From: Agrocybe praecox
Lineage: Eukaryota; Basidiomycota; Agaricomycetes; Agaricales; Agrocybaceae
Length of the DNA: 64,000 bases
NCBI GenBank assembly: GCA_964017145.1
Contig: OZ024843.1
Location: forward strand, 2,409,001 to 2,473,000
Direction: 5' to 3'
The notes under the pieces are model-generated. The model had not been told where the DNA came from, searched no databases, and worked only from the letters and a program-made list of their open reading frames with translations. Shown here one piece after another: positions 11,001 to 22,923 of this stretch. Each line of letters begins with the position of its first letter. Within the stretch, counting starts at the first letter, position 1. The translations under genes and the position numbers were made by a program.

Positions 11001-12225
11001 GAGGTGAGAAATTTCCAGTCTCATTATCCGTCTTACTGACGGAACTACTTTGCTGTCACGCAGGTGATTACGATGGGGATAAAGGAACTGTCATTATTGA
11101 CCCTACCATCGTTGTCAATTTCAAACAGGCCGATTTGAAGTATGCCGACCCCCCCAGAGACATTAATTCAAACTTTGCGCGTGAAAACATCGATGTTACC
11201 ACATTTCAAGAAAATATCAAGTTGACTTCGACAGATAATCAAATCCGGCAACTCCAAAAGCATCTGTTGGGAGCTGTCCGTAACACCACCGTTGTTGGCA
11301 AATATTCAACCTTCCACGACATCGCTACATACACACTGGGGTATGCTCATCCCGAAACGATCCGCCTGGCATACATGTTCGTTATTGTATCCACCTGCAC
11401 CTAAATTTCGTATTTACACCTTTTGTCAGGTTCTGCATGACACTTGATGGCATAAAGACTGGCATGAGTGTTCGACCTGAGGTTCTGAGGAACGACACAA
11501 ACAAGTATCAAAAAAGGTCCCCAGTCTGGAAAGAAGCTCAAAAAGACAAGGACAAAAACCAAGGCAACGAAAGTAACGAGATAAATGTCACTCGACCTCG
11601 CAGGCTTGGTCGGTTTATTATGGACGACCTGCATACACAAGCTGACCTTGAAGGTGAAACCCGTCTTAAACACCTTGAAGATTTTTTCGAGACGCACGAG
11701 TCTCGCAAGCTCGACGACGATCTCGCCGGACCATGGAAAAATGCCGTGGAATTGGCTGAACTAAAAAAGAGAGAGTTAAAGGAGCCATCCATGGGCACGT
11801 CCTTGGATTTGATAAGGAAACATGTGGAAGCCGTTTACGATGAACATCGCAACGAAATATCCTCAATATCCTCGCCCAAGAAAGCTTCTAGGACCTCCCC
11901 AAAGAAAAATGGCAACGGTGCATCATTCACCAACCTCCGCACTGAAGTTCGCCAGGACACCATTCGCGAATTATCAAAGAAGTTTGTTTCCCTCCCCAAG
12001 CCTCGGAACGTATACATGCTAGAAGAGGAGCTCGCCCGCCTCCGAGCATCATATGCTTACATCTATGATCATACAAAGCGATGTGGAGGTTACACTCGTT
12101 TTCCTTTCGACGTAGCCATGAGAGAACTTTGTGATATCAAGGCCCGCGCGCAAAATCCTTACAAGGCTGTTGCTGGAGACTTTTACGAGCATTTCAACCT
12201 GAAGCATCCCAAGAAACATATCTAG
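8097..12225 (+). CDS. RNA-dependent RNA polymerase (RNA silencing type)
   Basis: Thirteen exons (8097-8172, 8221-8318, 8378-8456, 8511-8743, 8796-9047, 9098-9592, 9646-9745, 9800-9930, 9990-10650, 10706-10851, 10907-11003, 11064-11376, 11430-12225) sum to 1158 codons plus stop. The catalytic signature GDYDGDKG (11063-11086) is the DxDGD motif of eukaryotic cellular RdRPs of the QDE-1/RDR/EGO-1 family. It lies in a double-psi beta-barrel and binds the metal ion. Other family stretches are MAKFVSRFGLGLSNSVPG and GDVLVTRHPCKLPTDIQK. The enzyme makes double-stranded RNA from single-stranded templates for Dicer, in quelling-like or repeat silencing. A 50-residue acidic insertion (about 10370-10450) lies before the catalytic half. 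All family blocks are present, so the gene looks intact. Confidence 0.93.
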
Positions 12226-12676
12226 CTTCAATTTTCATATAATACCATCAACAACCATATGATCAACTGCCCATCATATACCCGACCTGCAACCATTTCC
12301 CCATACCCATAATACCTTACCACATGTACTTGTCAGCTATACAAATTCATTCATAATAACAGATTATCCGCTCCACCCTTTCTAAAGACGCCCCTAAATG
12401 TGGACGCGCTCCTTATGTAATTTTAGCAAACTCCGCACATTCAAAGCTAGCTTTCTGTCTTTGTCCATTCCCAATCATTACCAATTCCAACAATCACAGT
12501 GCAGGTGATTTATAATTGGAAAACATACCGAGCAGTTTCGTCAGTATGAGTAAGTGTTGAGTAAGTGCGTTGGTAATAAATAGTGTTATCCAATAATGTG
12601 CCGCCGGGCTTTATAAAGGTTGAAGCTCACATCGTTGAACCCATATCGAACTTTCCAGACCTCCCCTGCTGAAAAA
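12226..12676 (+). promoter_or_regulatory. Intergenic region with TATA-like box before the MDR gene
   Basis: Between the RdRP stop and the next plus-strand gene. A TATA-box-like TTTATAAAGG at 12610-12619 sits about 58 bp before the ATG at 12677, a reasonable position for a core promoter in fungi. No gene is seen in the rest. Confidence 0.45.
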
Positions 12677-14270
12677 ATGTCTGTCCCAACCGCTACTCTT
12701 CAATATTTCTTGCCAAAAGACGTATGCCACTATTTCGGCCCGCTTATTAAAGCCACCTCTGATGTATTGTGTAGGTGAAAGGGTACCAGAACCTGGTCTT
12801 GAAGGAGGCTCCCATCGCCAAAGTAGGGGCTCAGGACGTGCTGGTGAAGGTCCACGCCGTCTCTTTACAGGTTAGCAAACAACCAAAAAATGCATTTCGA
12901 TTATTATTGAGCTCTTTACAGTACCGTGATCTTATGATAGCGGGGGGCCACTATGGAGCCAAGTAAGTATCTTCGTAGTTTCCGATAGGCGCCTTGGACT
13001 GACTGCAGATGCTAATAGTATTGCAGAAAACGTAGTTCCATGTTCCGATGCAGCATGCGAGATCATTGGCGTTGGCGAAGAAGTTAAGGGATGGAAAATC
13101 GGAGACCGAGTCTGTGCCAACTTCTCGCCTGACCATATTCACGGAGCCGTTAACGCAGCCATTGCAAACACTGCACTGGGAGGACAACAACATGGTGTTC
13201 TCACTCAGTACAGGACATTCCCCGCACACGTAAGTTCACCCTTGGATGCAACGCTCACATTGGGGTCAGCACTCATGGAATTCTCAGTCTCTCGTGAGAA
13301 TCCCGGAACACCTTTCTTATGAAGAAGCCTCTACTCTCCCGTAAGCTATTTTTCAGTGCATATATTTGGAAAATCGTTCAAATTTAAACTAGTTGTGCTG
13401 CCCTGACCGCATATAATGCCCTCAATGGCCCTGTCAAAATCAAGGCCGGCGACTTTGTCCTTGTCCTTGGAACCGGTGGAGTCTCCATGTATGCATCTTC
13501 TTCAATTACCTCAGTGAATCATTCTGATTGCGTTATTCAAAAAGCTTTGCTCTGCAATTTGCAGTTGCTGCTGGAGCAACAGTCATTGCCACATCTTCAT
13601 CTGACGAAAAGCTTAAAATAGCGACCAAGCTCGGCGCTAAGCATGTAATTAATTATAACAAGACGCCCAACTGGAATGAAGAAGTCAAGAAGATTGTAAG
13701 GGCATCTTTCTATGAATACCATTAATGGTAGCTGACTTCCTGGCCAGACCAACGGCGTTGGCGCGAATCATATTATCGAAGTACGTCTTTTCAGATGCAT
13801 CTCTTTGAGCTTGTAAAGCTAAGTGCTGTGATACGTAAAGGTGGGTGGTACTGGCACGCTAGCGAAGTCCATCAGCTCTGCCAAAATGGGTGACGGACAG
13901 GTATACATCATCGGACATGTTTCTTCTGTGAGTGGTTTACCCTTGTAACTATGATAAAGATTCGACTTGTCTTTTCAGGAACAAGGAGACACCAATCTTA
14001 TCTTTCCCCTCATCAGAGGTGCGGTTACTCTGCGTGGAATCTTGATCGGCTCCGTCGCTCAGTATGTCTATCAGAGGTGTATCCCACCTTTTATCTGGAC
14101 TGATGATCGTTTTATTCAGGTTCGAAGAAATGAACAACCTGATTAGGGCAAACCCTGAAGTCACAAAACCTGTCGTTGACAAAGTCTTCGCATTCGACAA
14201 GGCGATCGATGCGTATGCGTACCTCGAATCCCAAAAGCACGTTGGTAAAGTAGTCATCAAGGTGGCGTGA
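12677..14270 (+). CDS. MDR-family NAD(P)H quinone oxidoreductase / alcohol dehydrogenase
   Basis: Eleven exons, starting 12677-12721 and 12775-12870 and ending 14120-14270, sum to 348 codons plus stop. The exon 3/4 junction uses the acceptor at 13018, giving [17 protein letters not shown]. The N-terminal GroES-like part ([17 protein letters not shown]) precedes GDRVCANF. The nucleotide-binding fold has [15 protein letters not shown], then ATSSSDEKL and LGAKHVINY. The cysteine-rich structural zinc lobe of true alcohol dehydrogenases is absent, which points to the zinc-independent quinone-oxidoreductase side of the superfamily. The likely role is NAD(P)H-dependent reduction of a quinone or enone in the cytosol; the substrate cannot be told. 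Confidence 0.88.
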
Positions 14271-14397
14271 ACGCCCGACGAGTTGTTAAAATGAAGAAAT
14301 TGTGTTTTGTATTTGTACATGATCATATGACCATCAATGATAGTTTAAATTTTTGAAATAAAACCTTCCATTATTCTATAATCTTCTCATCACTACT

Positions 14398-15887
14398 ATG
14401 TCAAGCACCAACTTGAATCCATATTCACTCCTACAATCTTGGCTTGAAAATAGCGGAGGCGGCTTCCATCGCAAAACACGTTTTAGCCAAGGTAGCGCTT
14501 TCTCTTTTTGCGCTCCTTTACCGACGACAACGCAAATCGCAGCACTCTTTCCATAGATACTTCTGGATCACGTATAATCGCAACAGATGATCTGGAAAAA
14601 GATGTCACGGTCGTATCATGTCCTTTCAACAAGATTATAACAAAGGCACATGCGAGAAAATCTGTCCTCGATGTCTTAGACGCTGTTGATAATGCAAGGA
14701 GGGAATGGACAGAACGTCAATGGATCAGCACCTATATTGCACTACACTGGATCGTTGGACAGTTTGAAAGGTGAGTAATAATGCTCAAGTCAATTTGCCA
14801 AAGTTTATATTAATTCGTGCTCAGCCAGAGCGGTATATTGGGCCATTTTGAGTACCTGGCTACTTTACCTTCAGCGGACCAACTCCAAACGCCGTTGCAC
14901 TTTACTCAAGAAGAGCTCGCACTTTTCAAAGGGACAAATCTCTATGGCGCTACAGTGGATAGAGGCCGGGAGTGGCAAGAAGAGTGGAGGGAATGCCAAT
15001 CATTCGTCGCAGAGAGAAACAGTGAATGGGGAAAGTTATACACTTGGTGTGTGTCAGATTATTTATCGAGGCAGACAGATATTCATCTTAGAGATTCAGG
15101 GATAAATATCTTACTGCTGCCACATATCTTTCCTCGAGAGCATTTCCATCGACTTTGCTCAGCGAAACGCCCACCCTCATTGGCACCCCATCTACCGAGC
15201 CTATCCTCATTCCAGGCGTGGATTCACTAAATCACGCACGGGGCCAGCCAGTATCTTGGGTAGTAACGCATCCAACGAAAGATGATTCTTCTCAAGAATC
15301 AAGTATATCTCTTGTAATCCATTCACCTACTACTGCTGGTCAAGAACTATTCAACAATTATGGGCCAAAACCCAATTCTGAGCTTATCCTAGGCTATGGA
15401 TTTTCACTACCTGCGAACCCGGATGATACTATCGTCTTGAAAGTCGGAGGAATCAACGGCAAGAAATGGGAAATCGACCGCAATGCTCAAGGCGCTGATG
15501 GCCTCTGGAAAGAGGTCCTGTCCACTTTACTTGATCCGGGCGCAGATCCGGAGAAAGCCACATATGAAGACATCCTTGACTCTGCAGCTATGTTGCAAGA
15601 AATGATACAAGCGCTTATTGAGCGCTTACCGGTCGTGGGTGCTCCTAATGGAGAAATTATCCGGCCTAACGTCCAAAAGATGTTTTATCACTACATCGAG
15701 GGTGCGGTCCATTTCCTGGAAGGAAAATAAACTCACATATTAACCGACTTTCACAGGACAAGCCGCCATATTGCAATCCTTGATGGACTTCTCGGGATTA
15801 CGGGAGCAAGAAGCGATAGACTTGGCCCGCCAGCAGGGTATTAACCTAGTTTTAGATCCTGACCCAGAGGAAGATGAAGACGAATAA
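14398..15887 (+). CDS. SET-domain protein lysine methyltransferase (RKM/SETD3-like)
   Basis: Five exons (14398-14491, 14557-14770, 14825-15046, 15100-15701, 15757-15887) give about 420 residues. The N-terminus FHRKTRFSQDTSGSRIIATDDL is the opening beta unit of the SET fold. The second half holds PGVDSLNHARG (D-x-x-N-H) and GQELFNNYGPKPNSELILGYGF, the S-adenosylmethionine-binding NY-G and GF motifs, with a helical insertion between. This split-SET plan fits fungal Rkm-type enzymes that methylate ribosomal proteins or translation factors. An acidic tail (PDPEEDEDE) ends the protein. The 55-nt last intron hides a false in-frame stop at about 15728. Confidence 0.87.
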
Positions 15888-15989
15888 AATCATGATATTG
15901 TACATCACAACCACCTCATTCAAGTTTGAATACATATATCATTTACTCGTGAAATGTCAGGTACACAACAGGATTTTGTAGTGATTTTC

Positions 15990-17864
15990 TCATAGTTTGG
16001 CATGTTCGGAAGAACTTGGGAATACTCCAGAGGAATTATAGCGCAAAGCACTTTTCTTGACGTCTTGCGTAATCGAACGATATCCAGCAACCGTCATGAG
16101 GATATCAAGATCCTTTGCGAAAGTCAGTAACGATGTTGCTTCCAACGACACCATAAAGAACTCGCTTACCGCTAGAAGGCTCTTCATGACGTGACGACAT
16201 CCTGCTTCACCTTCATGCGCCATACCCCATACATACATTCGTCCGACTTGAACAGCGTGGGCCCCTAAAGCTAATGCTTTAAAGATGTCTGCGCCAGTTC
16301 TTATCCCAGAGTCGAAGATGATTTTCATTTCTGGACGGTGATTTCAGTTATGACTACTTCAATATATCTTTAGAATACTCACTATCACCAACAGCTTCAA
16401 CTATATCTGGAAGAACCTCAAGACTCCCAACCGCACCGTCAACTTGACGGCCAGCGTGGTTCGATACTACAATGCCTTCGCAACCCAAGTCGAGGGCTTT
16501 ACGAGCATCTTGTACGCTCTGAATTCCTTTTAGCAAGAACGGTCTACCGTTAGAAATTCGCTTCCACTGCATGGCGTGAGCTCTCAGTGATGAGCATATA
16601 TAGACGAGAAAGACACACTTCTTTGATAACCCATGGCATTTTCTCCCAAGTGTGCGCTTTTCCGTGCCACACAGAAGAATCAATCCATTTTCCGCTGTCC
16701 GCTTTCAGTGCGTTGCCGTATTTGCTCATGAAAACGGGGTCCGTTTGACCTATTTCATTTCCGACCTGTTGGACAGTGCACAGAGCCTTGTTATAACGTA
16801 TAACTATGCTCGGATGATTGTGATATTCTTACGGTTCCGGGGTAGTAAAATCTGTGATCCACAGAATAAACAAAAAAGAACTTGAACGGGCTTGAAGTAA
16901 ACTATACGTACGTATAATTCGCAATATTAATATCGGTTGGCCTCCACCCAAGTTGCCAGGTATCTACGGTTAACATGCAGACATCAAACCCACTTTTCCA
17001 GGCTCTCTCCATGAGGCTGACGGTCTGACATATGTGCATACAATCAGTGAAGCCCATTCCAAAATCAATGCAAAAGAGCAGCATTCACAATTTCATCATC
17101 ATGCCCCATATACAGTTGGAAAAACCTAGGCGCACTAGACATTGATCCCGTGTCGGTGGTTCTGTAGTAGCAGTTGTCCGGGTAGATGGAGGCTCCTTCA
17201 TCGTTAGCTCTGGCCACATCTTCTATGGACTGCGAGCCCGCAGTAGAGAGACAATACTGCCGGGAGGAATTTATAAACACAGCGATAAAATGGACATTAT
17301 TTAACTTACCGGAAGGCCTAGCTCCCCTGCAATTTTTGCAGGTATCAACTCTCCTTGTGAATGATACAGCTTATTGATACCAATGGGAGCAAAGAGAATG
17401 GGAGCAGGTAAGTGATGGCCGAAGAGTTCAACTGTAGCAAAAAGTCAGTCACAGGTTCAGTTACGGGTGGAAGGCTTATTGACTAGTCAAGTCGCGAGTA
17501 TTTGTATCAACGAGCATACGCGGGATAATTCTCCAGCGATAAAAGGCCTCCCTGGGAGCAAATATTGGACACTGCAGCAGATAGAAGTGATTGAGGTACC
17601 TGTTGGCTCTATCTGTCCAGCCGACACCCGCATTAGAGTTCACATAGAAGTAGCCACGATCGTTGAGCTTAGTTTTGACCGACTCTGATAGTTCATCTGG
17701 GTGTACTGAAAAGCTAGGGACTTTACAGTGGTGGTGAGCTTAATTCTAGAAGGAAAGATTTAGTTCAACTTACGGAGCCCTTTGAGACCACCGTTCTTGA
17801 AAACCTCGCGCTGGTAAAGAGAATAATGTGGAGATGGGCCCTTTGGTTTATTTTTCGGATCCAT
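15990..17864 (-). CDS. FMN-dependent alpha-hydroxy-acid oxidase/dehydrogenase
   Basis: About ten introns interrupt this gene; the first exons are 17864-17774, 17720-17602, 17551-17484 and 17431-17310. The start MDPKNKPKGPSPHYSLYQRE lacks a mitochondrial leader or heme domain, so it is not cytochrome b2. FMN-fold motifs are PAPILFAPIGINKLYH, CLSTAGSQSIEDVA, PRFFQLYMG, MLTVDTWQLGWRP, PFLLKGIQSVQDA, then GIVVSNHAGRQVDGAVGSLEVLP (catalytic His in SNHAGRQ) and DSGIRTGADIFKALALGAHAV (phosphate grip). It probably oxidises lactate, glycolate or another 2-hydroxy acid. A 19-nt micro-exon lies at 16833-16851. A stretch of about 18 residues before PRFFQLYMG looks inserted. It is convergent with the SET gene. 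Confidence 0.87.
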
Positions 17865-18092
17865 TGGAAGGTGAAGTCAAGATGCAAGAACATGTTTCCA
17901 CTGGGAGGTGACAATATTAGCAAGTGACATCATAAGAGAGAGGAGGAAGAGAATTACCTAATGTGTTAAGCGAACAATGAGCCTACCTTTTCGGGGATGC
18001 ATGTTGAAAGTCTCTGTCTGTCTACGACTGTTCTCGCGCTCTCAGGAAGAGGTTTCACTCAGCAGCAGCAGATAGACTCTGTCTGCATTTGA

Positions 18093-18784
<692 letters not shown>

Positions 18785-19212
18785 ATTTATAGGGACGAGA
18801 CTTATATCGCTCGATTTGACCCCATTTACTCTTTTGATTTATTTCCTGATCCCAAAATTCCAATCTCATGTATTCAAGTACTTTCCGCGTTTTTATGTGG
18901 GTTTTTCTTTCTTTTCAATTTGTATGGACGTATTACAGTAAGTAAAATATTGTTTATCTATAAATGCCGGCCTGAAAGTTCCAATGAATAGTTTTGGTAT
19001 TCAAACCTATGAAAACAAAGTAATCAGAATACACTCTCTGAAGGTTTGATCAAAATTGCTAGTTCGGTCATATTAGATCAAGAAAGATTCACTGGATGCC
19101 ACCCATTCCCCGAAGGGTGTTAGATTGGGGCTCCCTCGATACCACTTTTATTGTCATCCCGATAGAAATAAAACGCGTCTCACCAAGACACGCCAACTCC
19201 TTGCTTTGAACT
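18785..19212. other. Convergent 3' intergenic region CENP-A / COX18
   Basis: AT-rich sequence between two stop codons, presumably two 3' UTRs. I see no gene or RNA. Confidence 0.4.
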
Positions 19213-20317
19213 CTACATGCCAGGTCCTATCTTTCCCTGCTGGGATGCTATTCGACGCCTTTTTCTGCGCATGTCGGCCCAGTCCATGGCCCAGGTCTGG
19301 ACGAGACCAAACGCAGCTGAAGTAACCCAGTAAAGGGCGACGCTCTACAATACCGATGAATAAAACATGAATTTTGCTGAGGAATGTGTTGAAAAGAGAC
19401 TTACTCCAGGTGTCATGGCTGCGATAATAATCCTGAATATTGACAATCCTCTGAGCACACTCTTTATTACTTTGCCAGGATGAATACGCGGTTTACCGCC
19501 TTCAGCAACGCGTTTGGCTTCCCGCTCCTCCATACTCCGCTGCTGTTCTTTCTCCGCAGCATTCATAACCCAGTTACTGGATTCGACATTGGCCATGGTC
19601 AAGAATCCGAGAACAACCGGTAATGTCATGGTAGGGTCCACATGAGCCAAAGAAGTCAGCGTTAAGAAGCTCTCAGAGTCGAATGGGGTCGGAGCGACGG
19701 AAAGTTGGTTTAGAACGACAGTAAATCCAACGAAAACGGGAAGTTGTGCTATAGGAGGGACAAAAATGGACGGTAATGGACTGCATCGATGCTGCTTCAA
19801 TAGCTCTGCCCGTCGCGCTGTCAGCTGAAAAGAAAAGAAACCTTCATTTCATTGTCGAAGGTGATACATACACTCTGAACCTACCACTTTAACCACTTGC
19901 TCTGAATGGAGCTTCTTCAGCTTCTCCTTCTCTCCGCGTATGCCTGCTGCCTTCATCTGCTCAAAAATCTGTTTTGCCACAAGCGGTTTTAGTTTTTCGA
20001 TTTCTGGGACCACGACTTCCTCCAGTCGACGCGTGCGTTCTTTACCCTGTCATGGAGACAGAGTCCTGAGTAACTTGTAGGTATAGTTAAGGGATAAAGC
20101 GAACCCATATTGAAATAGGAAGAAGCGCGAATCTCGAAACGAGGGTGACTGCGATGATGGCTGTGGAATAAGTCGGAAACGATGGTGGTATAGGAAGGGC
20201 TATGGCCAAGTCGAGGAAGCCATTGCAGACACTCTGGATAAAGAAACGACGGTCTGCTGGTGAGCTCGTCGACCTGGAGATTTTTGGCCGCAGACGCGCT
20301 CGTTGGAGAGCGAACAT
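19213..20317 (-). CDS. COX18: Mitochondrial inner-membrane insertase COX18 (Oxa1/YidC family)
   Basis: Four exons (20317-20105, 20046-19885, 19824-19405, 19344-19213) give about 308 residues. The N-terminus MFALQRARLRPKISRST is basic and hydroxylated, like a mitochondrial targeting sequence. YidC-type membrane segments follow: FLDLAIALPIP, AIIAVTLVSRFALLPISIW, IAQLPVFVGFTVVLNQL and VALYWVTSAAFGLVQTW. Between the first pair and the rest is the long charged matrix loop (RTRRLEEVVVPEIEKLKP). In yeast, Cox18 exports the C-terminal domain of Cox2. The length and the short C-terminus after the last membrane segment fit Cox18 better than Oxa1, which has a long ribosome-binding tail. Confidence 0.82.
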
Positions 20318-20593
20318 GGCAAAGTTGGAAATGCAGAAGCAGGTGAGCCGCTGGTTTCCTTTTCCAGTCAATCAATATATTTAAATCCCACGTCGCCTTT
20401 TGAATTTCTACAGTATGATGGTATTCATTAAAAGTACACGTTAAAGCTTTGGATACCGGTTTTCTTTGGGATACCAAGCATATGATTGCAAAAAAAGTGT
20501 TTATCATGGGCACAACATATACATAGCTCATATCCTAATTGACCGCATCGCCTCGCCTCAACCACCCCAGCTCCCGACATGACCCCTAAGTGT

Positions 20594-21363
20594 TTAGAAC
20601 ACCAATTGGTGAGGGAATTGACCCTTTGACAGACCCCACGAAGCCTTGAGGTATTTCGAGAGGCTTTCGGTCTTCTTGATCGAGGTAAGGAGAGCGTTGT
20701 CGACCTGCTTCTGGTCAGCAGCCTTGGATTCGGGGAAGGGCTGCTTGGCCTTGGGCTTGCCATCCTCAAAGAACTCCTCCTCTGCTGAAGCGGCACTCTT
20801 GGTGGAGGGCTTGGCGAAGTACGAGTCGTTGAACTTCTCGTCGATCTTTGGCAAGAAGTGAGCCTAGATCACGTGAATATTCTGGAGGATCTTCATACCT
20901 TGAGATCGCCGAGTTCAACCTTGGTGGAAGTGGCAATGACATATGCCTGGTTGACTCTTCGCAGGGGAACACCGTTGATCTTGTAAGGACCGGTAACCAA
21001 CAACAATCCGCTGGTAAGTGCCTTCAAGAACACAACTCTCTTCCCTCGGAAACGTCCGGCCAGCAGAATAAGAACGGTACCAGGAGTGATGGAGGAGCGC
21101 ACAGTGGGGGGTTTGGGGGATTTGCGGCTTTTCTTGGGTTGGCGAACATCCTCAGCGGGGTAGAAGCGAGGAGCTTTTGAGGTAGGAACAAGTCGCTTTC
21201 CACCGTTCTTTTCACCTCCAATGGCCTTCTCAACGTATTCAGCGGGGGTTTCGGCAGCAGGAGTGGTGGTTTTTTTCTGTCCCTTGAAGAGACCGCGCTT
21301 GGCGAATACCTGGGAGCGGGAAAGACGCCCAACTCCGGGGACGAGTTCTTTGCTTCTGGCCAT
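20594..21363 (-). CDS. RPL6: 60S ribosomal protein eL6
   Basis: Two coding exons (21363-20899 and 20845-20594) give about 238 residues. [20 protein letters not shown], the block [20 protein letters not shown], and [19 protein letters not shown] identify eL6. A 53-nt intron ending at AAAG joins GDLK to [13 protein letters not shown]. An earlier AG would leave only 35 nt. Just upstream the sequence reads as a 5' UTR intron (about 21365-21419) whose acceptor lies one base before the ATG. The gene is divergent from the HAD phosphatase gene, sharing about 280 bp. Confidence 0.93.
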
Positions 21364-21644
21364 TCTGCCAGATATGTTAGACGAGGTCGTCGGGACTTAC
21401 AGCGAGCAAGCACGCACCTTGTGTTCTTGAGGTCGTCGAGGCCGATGCCTATAATATTGTACGAATCTGTATTAGGAACTGTTTGGTGGCTTGAAGCTAC
21501 ACAGTTTCAACGGCTAGTACCGAATCTCGTGATCCGAGATAAGATAAGATTGTGATCCTCACTCCTTCAACGCGTCGATTAGCCCTGCACCACACATGAC
21601 TCGATTCACTCCTTTACTCTCCACTACCATTATTAACTACAACC

Positions 21645-22617
21645 ATGACCGGCCAAACCACTAATGTAGACGACCGTCCCATCGTTTGGTTCGACATCGA
21701 CAATACATTGTACTCAGCTAGCTCCAATATCTCTCATGCGATGGGAACTCTTATCCATAGTCCGCGTTTTGAAATCATTACGAAATGAGCCAGCAGCAAA
21801 TTGATCGGTTTTCTTCAGATTATTTCATAAAACTTGGGCTGTCTCATGAAGAGGCATCGGAATTACACCTGAAATACTATACTCAGTATGGACTTGCACT
21901 TCGTGGTTTAACCAGGCATCATGACGTTGGTAGAGTAACATGATCTTGGATCTTCGGTCATTAGTTTCTCATCTCGATGAAGATCCCCTAGACTTCGACC
22001 GTGATTGCGATGGTTCCCTTCCTCTAGAAGACATGATTTCCTACGATCCGTCTCTCCGACAGCTGTTTGAAGATATAGACAGGAGCAAGTTTCGTGTTTG
22101 GGCATTGACGAACGCTTATCGTCCCGTCAGTCTCAATCATACTGTATATCTGGTTAATATCGCGCTGATATAGTAATCCAACGTAGCATGCCGAGCGCGT
22201 GCTACGCATTTTAAAACTAGAGGACCTCGTTGAAGGACTGGTGTATTGCGATTACACAGTGGCGAACTTCGTATGCAAACCGGAGCCAGAGTATTACCAC
22301 ATGGTGCGTACTCATCTGATTACCACATGTGTATTCGGGCTTATTTTCTACCATCATAGGCAATGAAACAGGCCGACGTTTCTGATCCATCGAAGTGTTA
22401 CTTCATCGACGACAATCGCAAGAATGTAGACGCCGCTCGTGCTTTGGGCTGGAAACATTGTGTACACTTTTGTGAAAAGGGCCTCGAAGCAATGGAAGGG
22501 GGAAGGATCAAGGAAATAGACGAATCTAGGGAGCCTGGTGCAAAGGACAACGACGTTGATCGCGTCGCTACCCTCCAGGAACTGAGGAAGGTGTGGCCCG
22601 AAATTTTCAAGCAATGA
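21645..22617 (+). CDS. HAD-family phosphatase, pyrimidine 5'-nucleotidase-like (SDT1/PHM8)
   Basis: Five exons (21645-21759, 21819-21929, 21983-22125, 22187-22303, 22360-22617) encode about 247 residues. Motif I is WFDIDNTLY (nucleophile Asp plus acid/base Asp), motif II is VWALTNAY, the motif III lysine lies in VCKPEPEYYHM, and motif IV is CYFIDDNRKNV. The cap region YTQYGLALRGLTRHHDVDP is typical of fungal Sdt1/Phm8. In yeast these dephosphorylate UMP/CMP or lysophosphatidic acid in the cytosol; which substrate applies here cannot be read off. All four motifs are intact. Confidence 0.88.
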
Positions 22618-22923
22618 GTGTCGCGATCGTTTTTGCTCTTTAGTTGCCCTGTAAAGTTATATCCTACAATACAATTAATAGAAATGAATGCATTTTATAC
22701 AATATTATTGGCTGATTTAAACCATGATTCAAGGCTGGACGTCAATCAGTGCTCATCTTATATTTGTCACGTTATCTCTACTTAACGGGGGTAAATTAAC
22801 AAAAGCATACAATATGCCATCGATTAATTAGACGCCGGTGCGATTACTTATACGCGATTCTTGGCCTTGTACCCATCAAAGCGCGTTCAACATCCAGTGT
22901 TCTTTCGACTTTTCTATTCTCAG
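22618..22923. other. Intergenic region between HAD and Gfd2-like genes
   Basis: About 306 bp, AT-rich. It contains the 3' end of one plus-strand gene and the promoter of the next. Nothing else is seen. Confidence 0.35.

Noticed and set aside
20864..20898. 35-nt ultra-short intron in RPL6
   Set aside because: An AAAG acceptor 18 nt further on gives a normal 53-nt intron and the family sequence [16 protein letters not shown].
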